Shown here: positions 1-8,243 of the stretch, one piece after another
Numbering within the stretch: the first letter of the stretch is position 1
Layout of the letters: every line of letters begins with the position of its first letter
DNA from: Flavobacteriaceae bacterium
GTDB lineage: Bacteria; Bacteroidota; Bacteroidia; Flavobacteriales; Flavobacteriaceae
DNA: 47,356 nt
Assembly: GCA_027073495.1 (NCBI GenBank)
Contig: JALSVQ010000101.1
Coordinates: 1-47,356, forward strand
Direction: 5' to 3'
Position numbers and translations under genes: made by a program
Notes under the pieces: model-generated
Told to the model about the DNA's origin: nothing
What the model saw: only the letters and a program-made list of their open reading frames with translations
Database searches by the model: none

Positions 1-346
1 CAATTTTTGGAGCAGTAAAATAAGGTATTCCTGTTTTTAATATACCAACCAAAGAAAACAGTATTACAGGAATTGCTATAATTGCTATTGTTCTCCAAAA
101 ACCAAGACTAAAAAGAGATAAAAAATTTGGTCTCTTTAAAAATTTAACAACAATTAGTCCACCAATAAGAGGCCCAATACCTAATGCTAAAATTTGTAAA
201 TAAATACTTAAATCATTTAGAAAATCTGGTTTAATTATAGCTATATAATATCGTAAAGAAATTGCTATAATATAGAAAAGAGTAATAGATGCTATTTTTT
301 TTACGGTTATAATATTCATTTTTTCTGTTTTTAATGTTGTATTCAT
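1..346 (-). CDS. Integral membrane protein, partial (possible CPBP-type)
   Basis: A reading frame open from the window edge, with its start codon at 346 and 115 codons visible; the C-terminus lies outside the window. The visible part begins with a short polar head and then has three hydrophobic helices, at about residues 17-30, 45-65 and 83-103. The second contains the stretch LGIGPLIGGLIV, which resembles the N-terminal helices of CPBP (CAAX/bacteriocin-processing) membrane proteases. The diagnostic EExxxR and HxxxN motifs of that family would lie outside the window, so the family is a guess. An in-frame ATG at 319 is an alternative start. It is codirectional with the LytTR regulator gene but 190 bp downstream of it, so it need not belong to that operon. 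Confidence 0.55.
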   Translation of the reverse strand, partial: MNTTLKTEKMNIITVKKIASITLFYIIAISLRYYIAIIKPDFLNDLSIYLQILALGIGPLIGGLIVVKFLKRPNFLSLFSLGFWRTIAIIAIPVILFSLVGILKTGIPYFTAPKI

Positions 347-536
347 TTTTTCTGGGTTTTAAATTAATTACACTACAAATAAACGACACAAATGATTTGT
401 AAAATAATAATAAATACTGAATTGTTGTTATTTAGGGATGAATTGTAAATATAACTTCACAAAATTATTCTTGAAGATCCTGATTTTGCAAATTTCAACC
501 AGAAATCACTAGTAAATAATTATTCTTCTTTGTTCA

Positions 537-1247
537 TTATAGTTTTTGTTTGTTAATCATCTCAAAAAAATCTTTTCTATACGTATCGCCAATCGACAAT
601 TCTGTATTATGGATAAAAATGCTATCTGTTGTTGTTCTTTCAATGTGATTAATAGCAACAATATACGATTTGTGAATTTTGATAAAATCTTTTTTACTTA
701 AAAATTCAGCTATATGTTTTAGCGTGTTGTAGGTAATGATTTGTTTGTTTTTTAGATGAATAGCTACGTAATTTTTAAGACTTTCAATGTAGCAAATATC
801 TATAATACGCACTTTTTCAAAACTGTTTTTGCTTCCTGTTTTTACAAATATAAAATCGTTTTTTTCGGTTGTATCTTCAATAAAAGCTTTTTCAGATTTA
901 AGTTTTAAAACAGCTTGATAAAAACGTTCAAACTCAAAAGGTTTTAGTAAATAATCTACAGCATCCAAATCGTAACTTTCTAATGCAAATTGTGGATAAG
1001 CAGTAGTGAAAATTATTTTTACTTTTCCTTTTACAATTTTTGATAATTGAATTCCTGTTAAATTAGGCATCTGGATATCTAAAAAAACTAAATCTATATT
1101 TTGTTCTTCTATTATTTGTAATGCTTCCAACGAATTTGTCGTAGTTGTTACCAGTTCTAAAAACGCAACTTTTGAAACATATTTTTCTAACAACCTAATT
1201 GCTGGTGGTTCATCATCTACAATAATACATTTTATTTTTTTAGACAT
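537..1247 (-). CDS. LytTR-family response regulator
   Basis: A 236-residue response regulator of the LytR/AlgR type. Residues 1-115 form a receiver domain with the acidic pair D11/D12, the phospho-acceptor D57 in the stretch FLDIQMPN, a TT pair at 81-82 and the conserved K102. Residues about 135-233 form a LytTR DNA-binding domain, recognised from VRIIDICYIESLKNYVAI and the later FIKIHKSYIVAINHI. The family length is about 230-250 residues, so the gene is complete. It follows the LytS-type kinase gene with a single base between them, so the two form one transcript and a cognate pair. Target genes cannot be read from the sequence; the divergent outer-membrane unit at 2503-5758 is one possibility. 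Confidence 0.93.
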   Translation of the reverse strand: MSKKIKCIIVDDEPPAIRLLEKYVSKVAFLELVTTTTNSLEALQIIEEQNIDLVFLDIQMPNLTGIQLSKIVKGKVKIIFTTAYPQFALESYDLDAVDYLLKPFEFERFYQAVLKLKSEKAFIEDTTEKNDFIFVKTGSKNSFEKVRIIDICYIESLKNYVAIHLKNKQIITYNTLKHIAEFLSKKDFIKIHKSYIVAINHIERTTTDSIFIHNTELSIGDTYRKDFFEMINKQKL

Positions 1248-1248
1248 G

Positions 1249-2289
1249 TTAAATTGGGATTTTTAGATACGTACTAAAGTAATCATTTTTTGTTTGATAT
1301 TTCAGTTCAAAATTAGTTTTGTAAATAGCTGTTAATCTACGTTGAATATTACTTTTACCAATACCTTTATGGGTATATTTTTCCGATGCTATAAATTTAT
1401 TTTCGGTTTTTAATATTAATTCGTTTTGGTCAATAATTAAATCAATTTTTGCTGGGTTGTTTTTATCATTAATTGTTCCGTGTTTAAATACGTTTTCAAT
1501 AAAATGAATTAATATTAACGATGGAATTTGTTTTCCGTTAACAACACCTTCAATATTAAAATTAACAAATAATTGATCTTCATAACGCTTATAATAAAAG
1601 TAAATATAATCTTTTAAAAAATTAATCTCGTTTTCTAAAGGTAAAAAATCGGCTTGTGCTTCATAGGTTACAAAACGTAAAAGTTGGGATAATTTATGAA
1701 TGTCTTTAGCTGTTTCTGGCTTATCATCAATCAATTCTACATAAAAAGCATTCAAAGTGTTGAATAAAAAATGTGGACTAATTTGCGATTTTAAATAACT
1801 GACTTCTGCTTTTTTATGATCGATTTCCAATTGATGGATTTTAGTTTTATTTGCAGAATATTGAAAAAACAAATACAAGGAAGTACTGTATAAAACCGCT
1901 TTTACCGAAAAATAGGTATTATCAAAAAAATAGAACAGCAAATTACTTCGTCCTTCATCGCTATAATTATGAAGTCCTGTTATTTTATACAAAACCACTT
2001 CTTCTAAAAAATAGCGTAAAACCGAAAAAGCAAGCAATAAAAATAGCACACCAACAACAAAACGTCCTATTTTTTTAACTTTTAAGGTATTTGGACTTAG
2101 CCAATAAAAATTGAAAAAATAAATAACAAAAAACGTAAACTTTGAAGCTAAAAAATACAGTGAAATAGGATAAGTAAAGTTTTCTTTAAACGTATCAATT
2201 CCTCTAAAATAGTAATCGCTCCAAAAATCCATTAATAGTACAATTATAATAACAAGCAGGTGATATTTCCATATTTTTTTAAATTCCAT
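1249..2289 (-). CDS. LytS-type sensor histidine kinase (His_kinase family)
   Basis: A 346-residue membrane kinase. Four hydrophobic segments lie in the first 145 residues (about 9-22, 43-63, 75-93 and 118-143), with no large extracellular sensor domain. The phosphorylation motif SQISPHFLFNTLN carries H173, typical of the His_kinase (PF06580) family that pairs with LytTR regulators. The ATP-binding part follows, with IHFIENVFKHG as N-box and GIGKSNIQRRL as glycine-rich lid. The first gene of the two-gene unit with the regulator just downstream. A Bacteroidota -7 box at 2294-2301 ends only four bases from the ATG, which suggests a leaderless or nearly leaderless message. The signal sensed is unknown. 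Confidence 0.92.
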   Translation of the reverse strand: MEFKKIWKYHLLVIIIVLLMDFWSDYYFRGIDTFKENFTYPISLYFLASKFTFFVIYFFNFYWLSPNTLKVKKIGRFVVGVLFLLLAFSVLRYFLEEVVLYKITGLHNYSDEGRSNLLFYFFDNTYFSVKAVLYSTSLYLFFQYSANKTKIHQLEIDHKKAEVSYLKSQISPHFLFNTLNAFYVELIDDKPETAKDIHKLSQLLRFVTYEAQADFLPLENEINFLKDYIYFYYKRYEDQLFVNFNIEGVVNGKQIPSLILIHFIENVFKHGTINDKNNPAKIDLIIDQNELILKTENKFIASEKYTHKGIGKSNIQRRLTAIYKTNFELKYQTKNDYFSTYLKIPI

Positions 2290-2293
2290 ACTA

Positions 2294-2301
2294 CAAATGT
2301 A
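2294..2301 (-). promoter_or_regulatory. Bacteroidota -7 box for the LytS kinase operon
   Basis: Read on the minus strand the site is TACATTTG, an exact match to the Bacteroidota consensus TAnnTTTG. It ends four bases before the ATG at 2289. No clear TTG -33 element was seen at the usual distance. Confidence 0.5.
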
Positions 2302-2502
2302 TCTTTTTTGATTTTAAGAATTTGAAAAAGAAGTTAAGAACTTCGTTTTTTTATACAAACACCCTTTTTTACACAACAAAACCTAAAATATAATAAAAAA
2401 CAGGTTTTGTATTGATTTTTGGAGCGTTGGTTGAAACTGACTTTTATTAAGAAACATTCAACATAATTTAGTCAAAAATTAATAATCTAAAACAAAAAAA
2501 AT

Positions 2503-3360
2503 ATGAAATCATTAATTAAAATTACCGCATTAAGTTTAATCCTATTCGTTGCACTTTCAAGTTGCATTACCAAAACCACTTACATTAAACCAATAGATAA
2601 AAAACAAACCGAAATATTATTAATAGGAACTTTTCACTTTGATAATCCAGGTTTAGATATTGCCAAAAATAATTCTTTTGAAGTATTAAACACAAAAACA
2701 CAAGCCGAATTAGATGTAATGGCTCAGAAAATAAAAGAATTTAATCCAACCAAAATATTTGTAGAATGGTCTTACGATAGACAAAACGAGTTAGACACAT
2801 TATACAATTCTTATCTAAATGGAACAGGTGATTTTTCAAAAGATAAAAACGAAATATTTCAATTGGCTTTTCGTGTAGGGAAACTAAATAATAATGAGCG
2901 TTTGGAAGCTATTGATTATAAAATGAATTTCCCTTTTGGAGAAGTGTTAGAAATTTTAGAAAAAAGAAAGCAAACAGCTTTAAAAGAAGAAATAATGACA
3001 ACCATTCAAAAAATAGGTACTGATTTTGACGAAAAATTAAAAAAGGGAATTTCATTAACTGATATGTTATTATCTCATAATACAGATACATTTAGATATA
3101 TGGCAAATAATGCATACGAAACTATATTAAATGCAGGTAACGATACTGATTTTGAATCTGCAAATTTAGTCTCGCAATGGAATAAACGAAACTTATATAT
3201 GTATTCACTTCTAAAGAAAAAAACTACGGATAAAGATGAACGTGTTATGGTTTTATTAGGTGCTTCGCATATTGCCAATATTAAATTAATGTTAGATGCG
3301 AATAAAGATTGGAAAACAGTAGAATTAAAAGATGTATTAACAATTAAAAAACAATATTAA
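2503..3360 (+). CDS. DUF5694-type lipoprotein (TraB/TIKI-like fold suspected)
   Basis: A 285-residue predicted lipoprotein. The signal peptide ends in a lipobox, LSSC, with the lipidated cysteine at residue 21. The mature part starts with EILLIGTFHFDNPG and ends with RVMVLLGASHIANIKLML. This pairing of a GTFHF element near the start with a GxSH element near the end is characteristic of DUF5694 proteins and is reminiscent of the TraB/PrgY/TIKI metal-dependent hydrolase fold; the catalytic role is inference. Residues 60-75 (FVEWSYDRQNELDTLY) are a further family-like stretch. The stop codon is one base from the start of the next gene, an outer-membrane protein, so they are cotranscribed. Both gene products should lie in the cell envelope. 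Confidence 0.75.
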   Translation: MKSLIKITALSLILFVALSSCITKTTYIKPIDKKQTEILLIGTFHFDNPGLDIAKNNSFEVLNTKTQAELDVMAQKIKEFNPTKIFVEWSYDRQNELDTLYNSYLNGTGDFSKDKNEIFQLAFRVGKLNNNERLEAIDYKMNFPFGEVLEILEKRKQTALKEEIMTTIQKIGTDFDEKLKKGISLTDMLLSHNTDTFRYMANNAYETILNAGNDTDFESANLVSQWNKRNLYMYSLLKKKTTDKDERVMVLLGASHIANIKLMLDANKDWKTVELKDVLTIKKQY

Positions 3361-3361
3361 G

Positions 3362-5758
3362 ATGAAAAAAACAATAACAATAATAGCAATAATGTTCACC
3401 TTTTGGATGAACGCACAAGAGATTAACATTTCTGGAAATGTACAATCCCAAAAAGAAAACGAACCTTTAATCAATGTAGGTGTTGCTTTTTATGACGCCA
3501 CAACAAATGATATAATCACTTACGCATATTCCGATTTTGATGGAATGTTCAAAATCAAGTTGACTGCAAAACCATTCTATATTAAAGCAAGTTTATTAGG
3601 ATTTAAAACCTATAAATCGGAAGTTTTTAAACTATCCAAATCAACTACTATAAACATCAAAATGCAACAAAGTAATGAGATTTTAGATGAAGTAGTCATT
3701 ACTGCTAAAAAGAAAATCATACGAATGAGTGGCGATAAAATGATAGTTGATGTAGTTAGTGCTGGTATTGGCGATGGCAATAATGGTATCGAAACACTGA
3801 GCAAATTACCTGGAATGCGAATGGATAAAGATGAAAATATTTTGTTTCGTGGCGATGGAAATTTACAAATTTTAATCAATGGAAAACCATCATTATTAAC
3901 TGGAAACGAGCTGAAACAATACTTAAAATCATTAAATGGCGATGTTATTAAATCAGTGGAAATAATTGCCAATCCATCTGCAAAATATGCTGCTTCCGGA
4001 ACAGGTGGAATTATTAATATTATCCTAAAACACAATACCAGAACAGGTCTAACAGGCACTGCATTTACATCGTTTGGTTATGCAGAAACTTTTAAACAAG
4101 GCAATGGAATTTCACTTTTTAACAATACCAAAAAATGGAATATCAATGCAGGAATTTACACCAATTATAATGAAAGTGTTAATCATAGAAAAGTTGTTCA
4201 AGTTGCTACAAACACCAATGGTATAAAACGTTTGGAACAAAAAAATGATTGGTATCCTATTGGTCGTAGTTATCTTGCAAAAATTGGAGCAGCTTACCAA
4301 CTAAGTAAAAAAGCAAATATTGGAGGAACTATTCAATACAATTTAGGAAATAGCGACGAAAAAACTACAGGAAGAACGGATGAATTTTTCAATATTAATT
4401 TTACCAAATACACCTTACTGAATACTACTTTAAAAAGCAGTAATAATACTCTTACAAGCACTATGTATTATAGCTTTGCAACAGATAGTTTAAAAACCAA
4501 AATTGATGCACAAATTAGTTATGCAAACTATGATAATAAAATTACACGAACTACCAAAAATCAGTTTTTAGATGCTGTTACAAATTTGAATTATTTACCT
4601 GATAATGATGTGATTAATAAAAATCCTACACTTTATCAAATTCTTAATTCAAAAATAGATGTTTCGCATAAATTTAGTAACAAATTCACCATAGAAACAG
4701 GATTGAAACACAGTTATGTGGCTAATAATTACGATTTAATATTAAAAGAAAAAAATGAGCAAAACGAGTATATTTTAGATCCATTACGAAGTAATAAATT
4801 ACTTTACAAAGAAAACATTACTGCATTTTACGGTATTGGAAACTACCAATTAGAGAAATGGAATTTTCAAGCAGGTTTGCGTGTGGAACACATTAATTAC
4901 AAAGCAACTTCTGTAACAGACAATACCGCAAACAATGGCAAAAATACTTCTTTTTTTCCGTCATTAAGTATTAATAGAACTTTAGAAAAAAATCAATATA
5001 AATTAGCGTATAGTCGTAGAATTCAACGTCCGAGATATTTAGATTTGAATCCGTTTTTTAAGTATGTAGATACCTATAATATTGAAGTTGGAAATCCTAA
5101 TTTAAAACCACAATACACCAATGTTTTTGATTTTACTTGGGTACACAATCGCAAGACGTCCATTTCAATTTACAGCAAATTAACGACTGATATGATTGAT
5201 CATATTTTTGATTACGATCAAAACACGCAAATTACTACTTTGTACAAAGGCAATGTGGCATCTGCAACTTTTGTTGGTGCATCTTTCAATACCAATTTTG
5301 AAGCTACAAAATGGTGGAATGTTCAGTTAAATGGCGATTTTTCTTTCAATCATTTAAAATCGGATATTCTTTCAAATAGTTATAACATAAAAAGTAATTC
5401 TTTTAATGCGAGCATTGACCAAAACTTTAAACTAAAAAAAGACTGGAGTTTTAGTTGGAACACCTATTATCAATCCGCAGGAAACTATGGAAATATCCAT
5501 CAATTTGCTGTTTACGATATGTCTATTGGTGTTAAAAAATACTTCTTACACAAAAAATTACGTCTTAATCTAAAAGCATACGATATTTTACAAAATAGTA
5601 TGTGGCATTCTACAATTACACAAAACAATGTGGTTACCGATTGGGTAAATCGCTCGGAAACGCGTAGAATTTCATTATCACTACATTATAATTTTGGTAA
5701 TGGAAAAAAGAAACGTGTAAAAGAGGCAACTTTGCAAGAGGAAGAAAGAAGGTTGTAA
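3362..5758 (+). CDS. Outer-membrane beta-barrel protein, TonB-receptor-like
   Basis: A 798-residue outer-membrane protein. A signal peptide (about 1-18) is followed by a CarboxypepD_reg-like domain (about 20-105), then a plug-like domain (about 125-215) containing LSKLPGMRMDKDENILFRG and ILINGKPSLLTGNELKQYL, and then a long region of alternating beta strands to the C-terminus. This layout matches the 'outer membrane beta-barrel protein family' (PF14905-like) of Bacteroidota, relatives of TonB-dependent receptors. No SusD-like partner is nearby, so a polysaccharide-utilisation role is not supported. It lies immediately downstream of the DUF5694 lipoprotein in one operon and is closed by a bidirectional terminator. 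The substrate is unknown. Confidence 0.88.
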   Translation: MKKTITIIAIMFTFWMNAQEINISGNVQSQKENEPLINVGVAFYDATTNDIITYAYSDFDGMFKIKLTAKPFYIKASLLGFKTYKSEVFKLSKSTTINIKMQQSNEILDEVVITAKKKIIRMSGDKMIVDVVSAGIGDGNNGIETLSKLPGMRMDKDENILFRGDGNLQILINGKPSLLTGNELKQYLKSLNGDVIKSVEIIANPSAKYAASGTGGIINIILKHNTRTGLTGTAFTSFGYAETFKQGNGISLFNNTKKWNINAGIYTNYNESVNHRKVVQVATNTNGIKRLEQKNDWYPIGRSYLAKIGAAYQLSKKANIGGTIQYNLGNSDEKTTGRTDEFFNINFTKYTLLNTTLKSSNNTLTSTMYYSFATDSLKTKIDAQISYANYDNKITRTTKNQFLDAVTNLNYLPDNDVINKNPTLYQILNSKIDVSHKFSNKFTIETGLKHSYVANNYDLILKEKNEQNEYILDPLRSNKLLYKENITAFYGIGNYQLEKWNFQAGLRVEHINYKATSVTDNTANNGKNTSFFPSLSINRTLEKNQYKLAYSRRIQRPRYLDLNPFFKYVDTYNIEVGNPNLKPQYTNVFDFTWVHNRKTSISIYSKLTTDMIDHIFDYDQNTQITTLYKGNVASATFVGASFNTNFEATKWWNVQLNGDFSFNHLKSDILSNSYNIKSNSFNASIDQNFKLKKDWSFSWNTYYQSAGNYGNIHQFAVYDMSIGVKKYFLHKKLRLNLKAYDILQNSMWHSTITQNNVVTDWVNRSETRRISLSLHYNFGNGKKKRVKEATLQEEERRL

Positions 5759-5767
5759 GTTATAATA

Positions 5768-5810
5768 AAAACCCTTTAAGTGCATTGCTAATTTGCGTTT
5801 AAAGGGTTTT
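5768..5810. terminator. Bidirectional intrinsic terminator
   Basis: A 12-bp inverted repeat (AAAACCCTTTAA at 5768-5779, complement at 5799-5810) with a 19-base loop, flanked by A and T runs on both sides. It lies between two convergent genes and can serve both. Confidence 0.75.
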
Positions 5811-5823
5811 ATTAATTCAAATA

Positions 5824-8241
5824 CTACTCAAACTTTAAATATTTTATTAAATCTACTTTGGTTGCGTTATATGCTTTAATACCAACAACAGTGAAAACCA
5901 AAATCAACAAAATCAATGGTGTTAATATAAATGGCACTATTGGCATATCTATTTTATAGATGAAAGTATCTAACCAATTTCTCATAAAATAATAGGCAAT
6001 TGGCAGTAAAAACACTAAAGCAATCAGCGTTACTTTTAAAAAACCTTTAACTAATTGAATAATAATTTCCTTTTCGGAAGCGCCTAAAGTTTTACGAATG
6101 GCAACTTCTTTTAAACGTTGTTGAATGGTTAAAGTAGCCAAAGCAAATAAGCCAAGAAGCGAAATCAATATAACTACAAAAGTCAAAATACCAAATATTG
6201 TTTTTTGCTTTTTATATTTAGTATAAGTATATGCAAATTGCTTATTCAAAAATTCACTCGAAAACGGATAATCTTGTGCTACATTCTTCTTCCAATAATT
6301 TTGGATAAAATCCATAGTTTCTGGTATATTTCCACCTTTTAGTTTAATTTGGACGGCGTGAAAATTGTAGTCTTTCATCCATTTATACATATTCCAGTGC
6401 ATTAAAAACATTGGACTAATTTTTCTATCAAAGCCTTTTATATGATAATCTTTTACCATACCAATAACCGTTTTTTGGATGCTATCTTCATCAAATCCTA
6501 AACGTATTTTTTTTCCAATGGGATTGTTGTAAATACCCAGTTTTTTAGCTGCAGTTTCATTGATAAGGATATTATTAATAGTATCCGAAGCATATTTAGC
6601 ACTGATATTTCTTCCCTTTAAAACTTTAATTTTTAGCAAGTCTAAATAATCAAAATCAATGGCATTACTATTGGCTTGTATCGAGTTTTCGTTATAATTA
6701 ATATTGGTAGAATTAGAACTTCCTCCTCCAGGAATATAATAATTGCTTGTAACAGCTTCAATATTGGGATGCTTTACCAATTCTTGTTTTAAAGTCTGAT
6801 ATTTTTGATATCTATTCTCTGTACTATTCATCCAAACTATTGCAATTTGATCGCCAGAAAATCCTAAATCTTTATGCATCATAAAATGAACTTGACTGTA
6901 AACAATAATTGCTCCGATAAGGAAAAATCCAGAAATTAAAAACTGTAATCCCAACATTATATTGCGTAGCAATACGCCTTTTTTACTACGTGAAATATTG
7001 CCTTTTAGCACTTCTATTGCTTTATAATTAGATTGATATAGTGCAGGGATTATTCCGATAAATAAAGCAACCAACAAAGCAATTAAACCAACTTTTACTA
7101 AAGTATTATTACCTGAAAAAGAAATAGCTGTTCTAAGAAAACTATTAAACGAAGGCAATACTAAGTCCACCAAAACAACAGCTAAAATATAAGCGATTAA
7201 ACATTGCACTACAATTTCTATCATATATTGAAAAATCAATGCTGTTTTTGGTAAACCTAAAGTTTTTTTAACCCCAACTTCTTTTGCACGCTGACTTGCC
7301 GAAGCAATAGAAAGGTTAATGAAATTTACACAAGAAATAACGATTAAAAGTATCGATAAACTTAACATTATAAGTATTAATTGGTAATTTCCTTTCCCTT
7401 CTGGACCAGCACTTGGCGCTAAGGTATGCAAACGGATATCCATTAGATTTTCTACAATAATACTAGTTCCGTGTTTTTTATGAAACTCTTCTACGCTTAT
7501 TCCATCTGCTTTTGCATATTTAGCATCGGAATTTTTAATAACAACGGCATCCATTTTTTGCTCGACTATGCGTTTGTTTCCTGCTGCATCTTTATTCAAT
7601 TTACAGAATAATGTATAGGAAAAATTACCCCAACTATCACGTACTTTTTTCTGATATTGCGTAACCATATCTGGCATAAAATAGGCTTTTGTCGAATTAT
7701 CAAAAACCATAGTGATAATGTAATCAACGTCATTTATTTTAACAGTTTTTCCTATTGGTTCAGCATCAGTAAAATACTTTTTGGCAAGTTTTTGTGATAT
7801 GGCAATGTGATTTTTTGCCTTAGCAAATACTTCTTTGCTCCCTTGTGTTATCGGAAAAGGAAAGAAATCAAAAAAATTAGATTTACCAGTTAAGATATTT
7901 TCTGTATAGATTTTTTTGCTACCAACGGTAACCAGTTCCGCATCATACCAAGAATTACTTAGGTAATAATCTTGAACTTCTGGTATGTCTTGCTTATACG
8001 TGATACCTTCAATACCTGTACTGGTTTCCCAAATTTCGCCATCAGGTTCCATTTTATGGATCACCTTAAAAATAGTGCCTTTGTTTGGGTTCCAAGCATT
8101 GTATTCGTTCTCATTATAAAAATAAAGCAACACAAACAAAAGACCTGCAAAGCCTAAAGTTAATCCCAGAATATTAATACTGATATTTAACCAATTTTTC
8201 TTACTATTTCTATAGAAAAGTTTTAACCAAATCTTGTACAT
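5824..8241 (-). CDS. ABC transporter permease, FtsX/MacB type (copy 1)
   Basis: An 805-residue permease with two FtsX modules and two MacB-type periplasmic core domains. The first transmembrane helix is at about 19-42, followed by a periplasmic domain (about 45-280), three helices around 290-410, a further one around 430-450, a second periplasmic domain (about 455-680) and three C-terminal helices. The cytoplasmic coupling motifs read ASQRAKEVGVKKTLG and QQRLKEVAIRKTLGAS. Two base pairs separate it from a close paralogue upstream (8244-10655), and both follow an ABC ATPase and HlyD-type adaptor on the same strand. By family it is a mechanotransmission exporter subunit, for example for antimicrobial peptides or lipophilic compounds; the substrate cannot be read. 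Confidence 0.92.
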   Translation of the reverse strand: MYKIWLKLFYRNSKKNWLNISINILGLTLGFAGLLFVLLYFYNENEYNAWNPNKGTIFKVIHKMEPDGEIWETSTGIEGITYKQDIPEVQDYYLSNSWYDAELVTVGSKKIYTENILTGKSNFFDFFPFPITQGSKEVFAKAKNHIAISQKLAKKYFTDAEPIGKTVKINDVDYIITMVFDNSTKAYFMPDMVTQYQKKVRDSWGNFSYTLFCKLNKDAAGNKRIVEQKMDAVVIKNSDAKYAKADGISVEEFHKKHGTSIIVENLMDIRLHTLAPSAGPEGKGNYQLILIMLSLSILLIVISCVNFINLSIASASQRAKEVGVKKTLGLPKTALIFQYMIEIVVQCLIAYILAVVLVDLVLPSFNSFLRTAISFSGNNTLVKVGLIALLVALFIGIIPALYQSNYKAIEVLKGNISRSKKGVLLRNIMLGLQFLISGFFLIGAIIVYSQVHFMMHKDLGFSGDQIAIVWMNSTENRYQKYQTLKQELVKHPNIEAVTSNYYIPGGGSSNSTNINYNENSIQANSNAIDFDYLDLLKIKVLKGRNISAKYASDTINNILINETAAKKLGIYNNPIGKKIRLGFDEDSIQKTVIGMVKDYHIKGFDRKISPMFLMHWNMYKWMKDYNFHAVQIKLKGGNIPETMDFIQNYWKKNVAQDYPFSSEFLNKQFAYTYTKYKKQKTIFGILTFVVILISLLGLFALATLTIQQRLKEVAIRKTLGASEKEIIIQLVKGFLKVTLIALVFLLPIAYYFMRNWLDTFIYKIDMPIVPFILTPLILLILVFTVVGIKAYNATKVDLIKYLKFE

Positions 8242-8243
8242 AA

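Noticed and set aside
2377-2409. Hairpin CAAAACCT/AGGTTTTG between the divergent kinase and lipoprotein genes
   Set aside because: An 8-bp stem in very AT-rich DNA with a long loop; not convincing as a terminator or regulatory site.
3610-4059. Long minus-strand open frame opposite the outer-membrane protein gene
   Set aside because: It lies within a clear gene on the other strand, has no recognisable motif and no promoter; a shadow frame.
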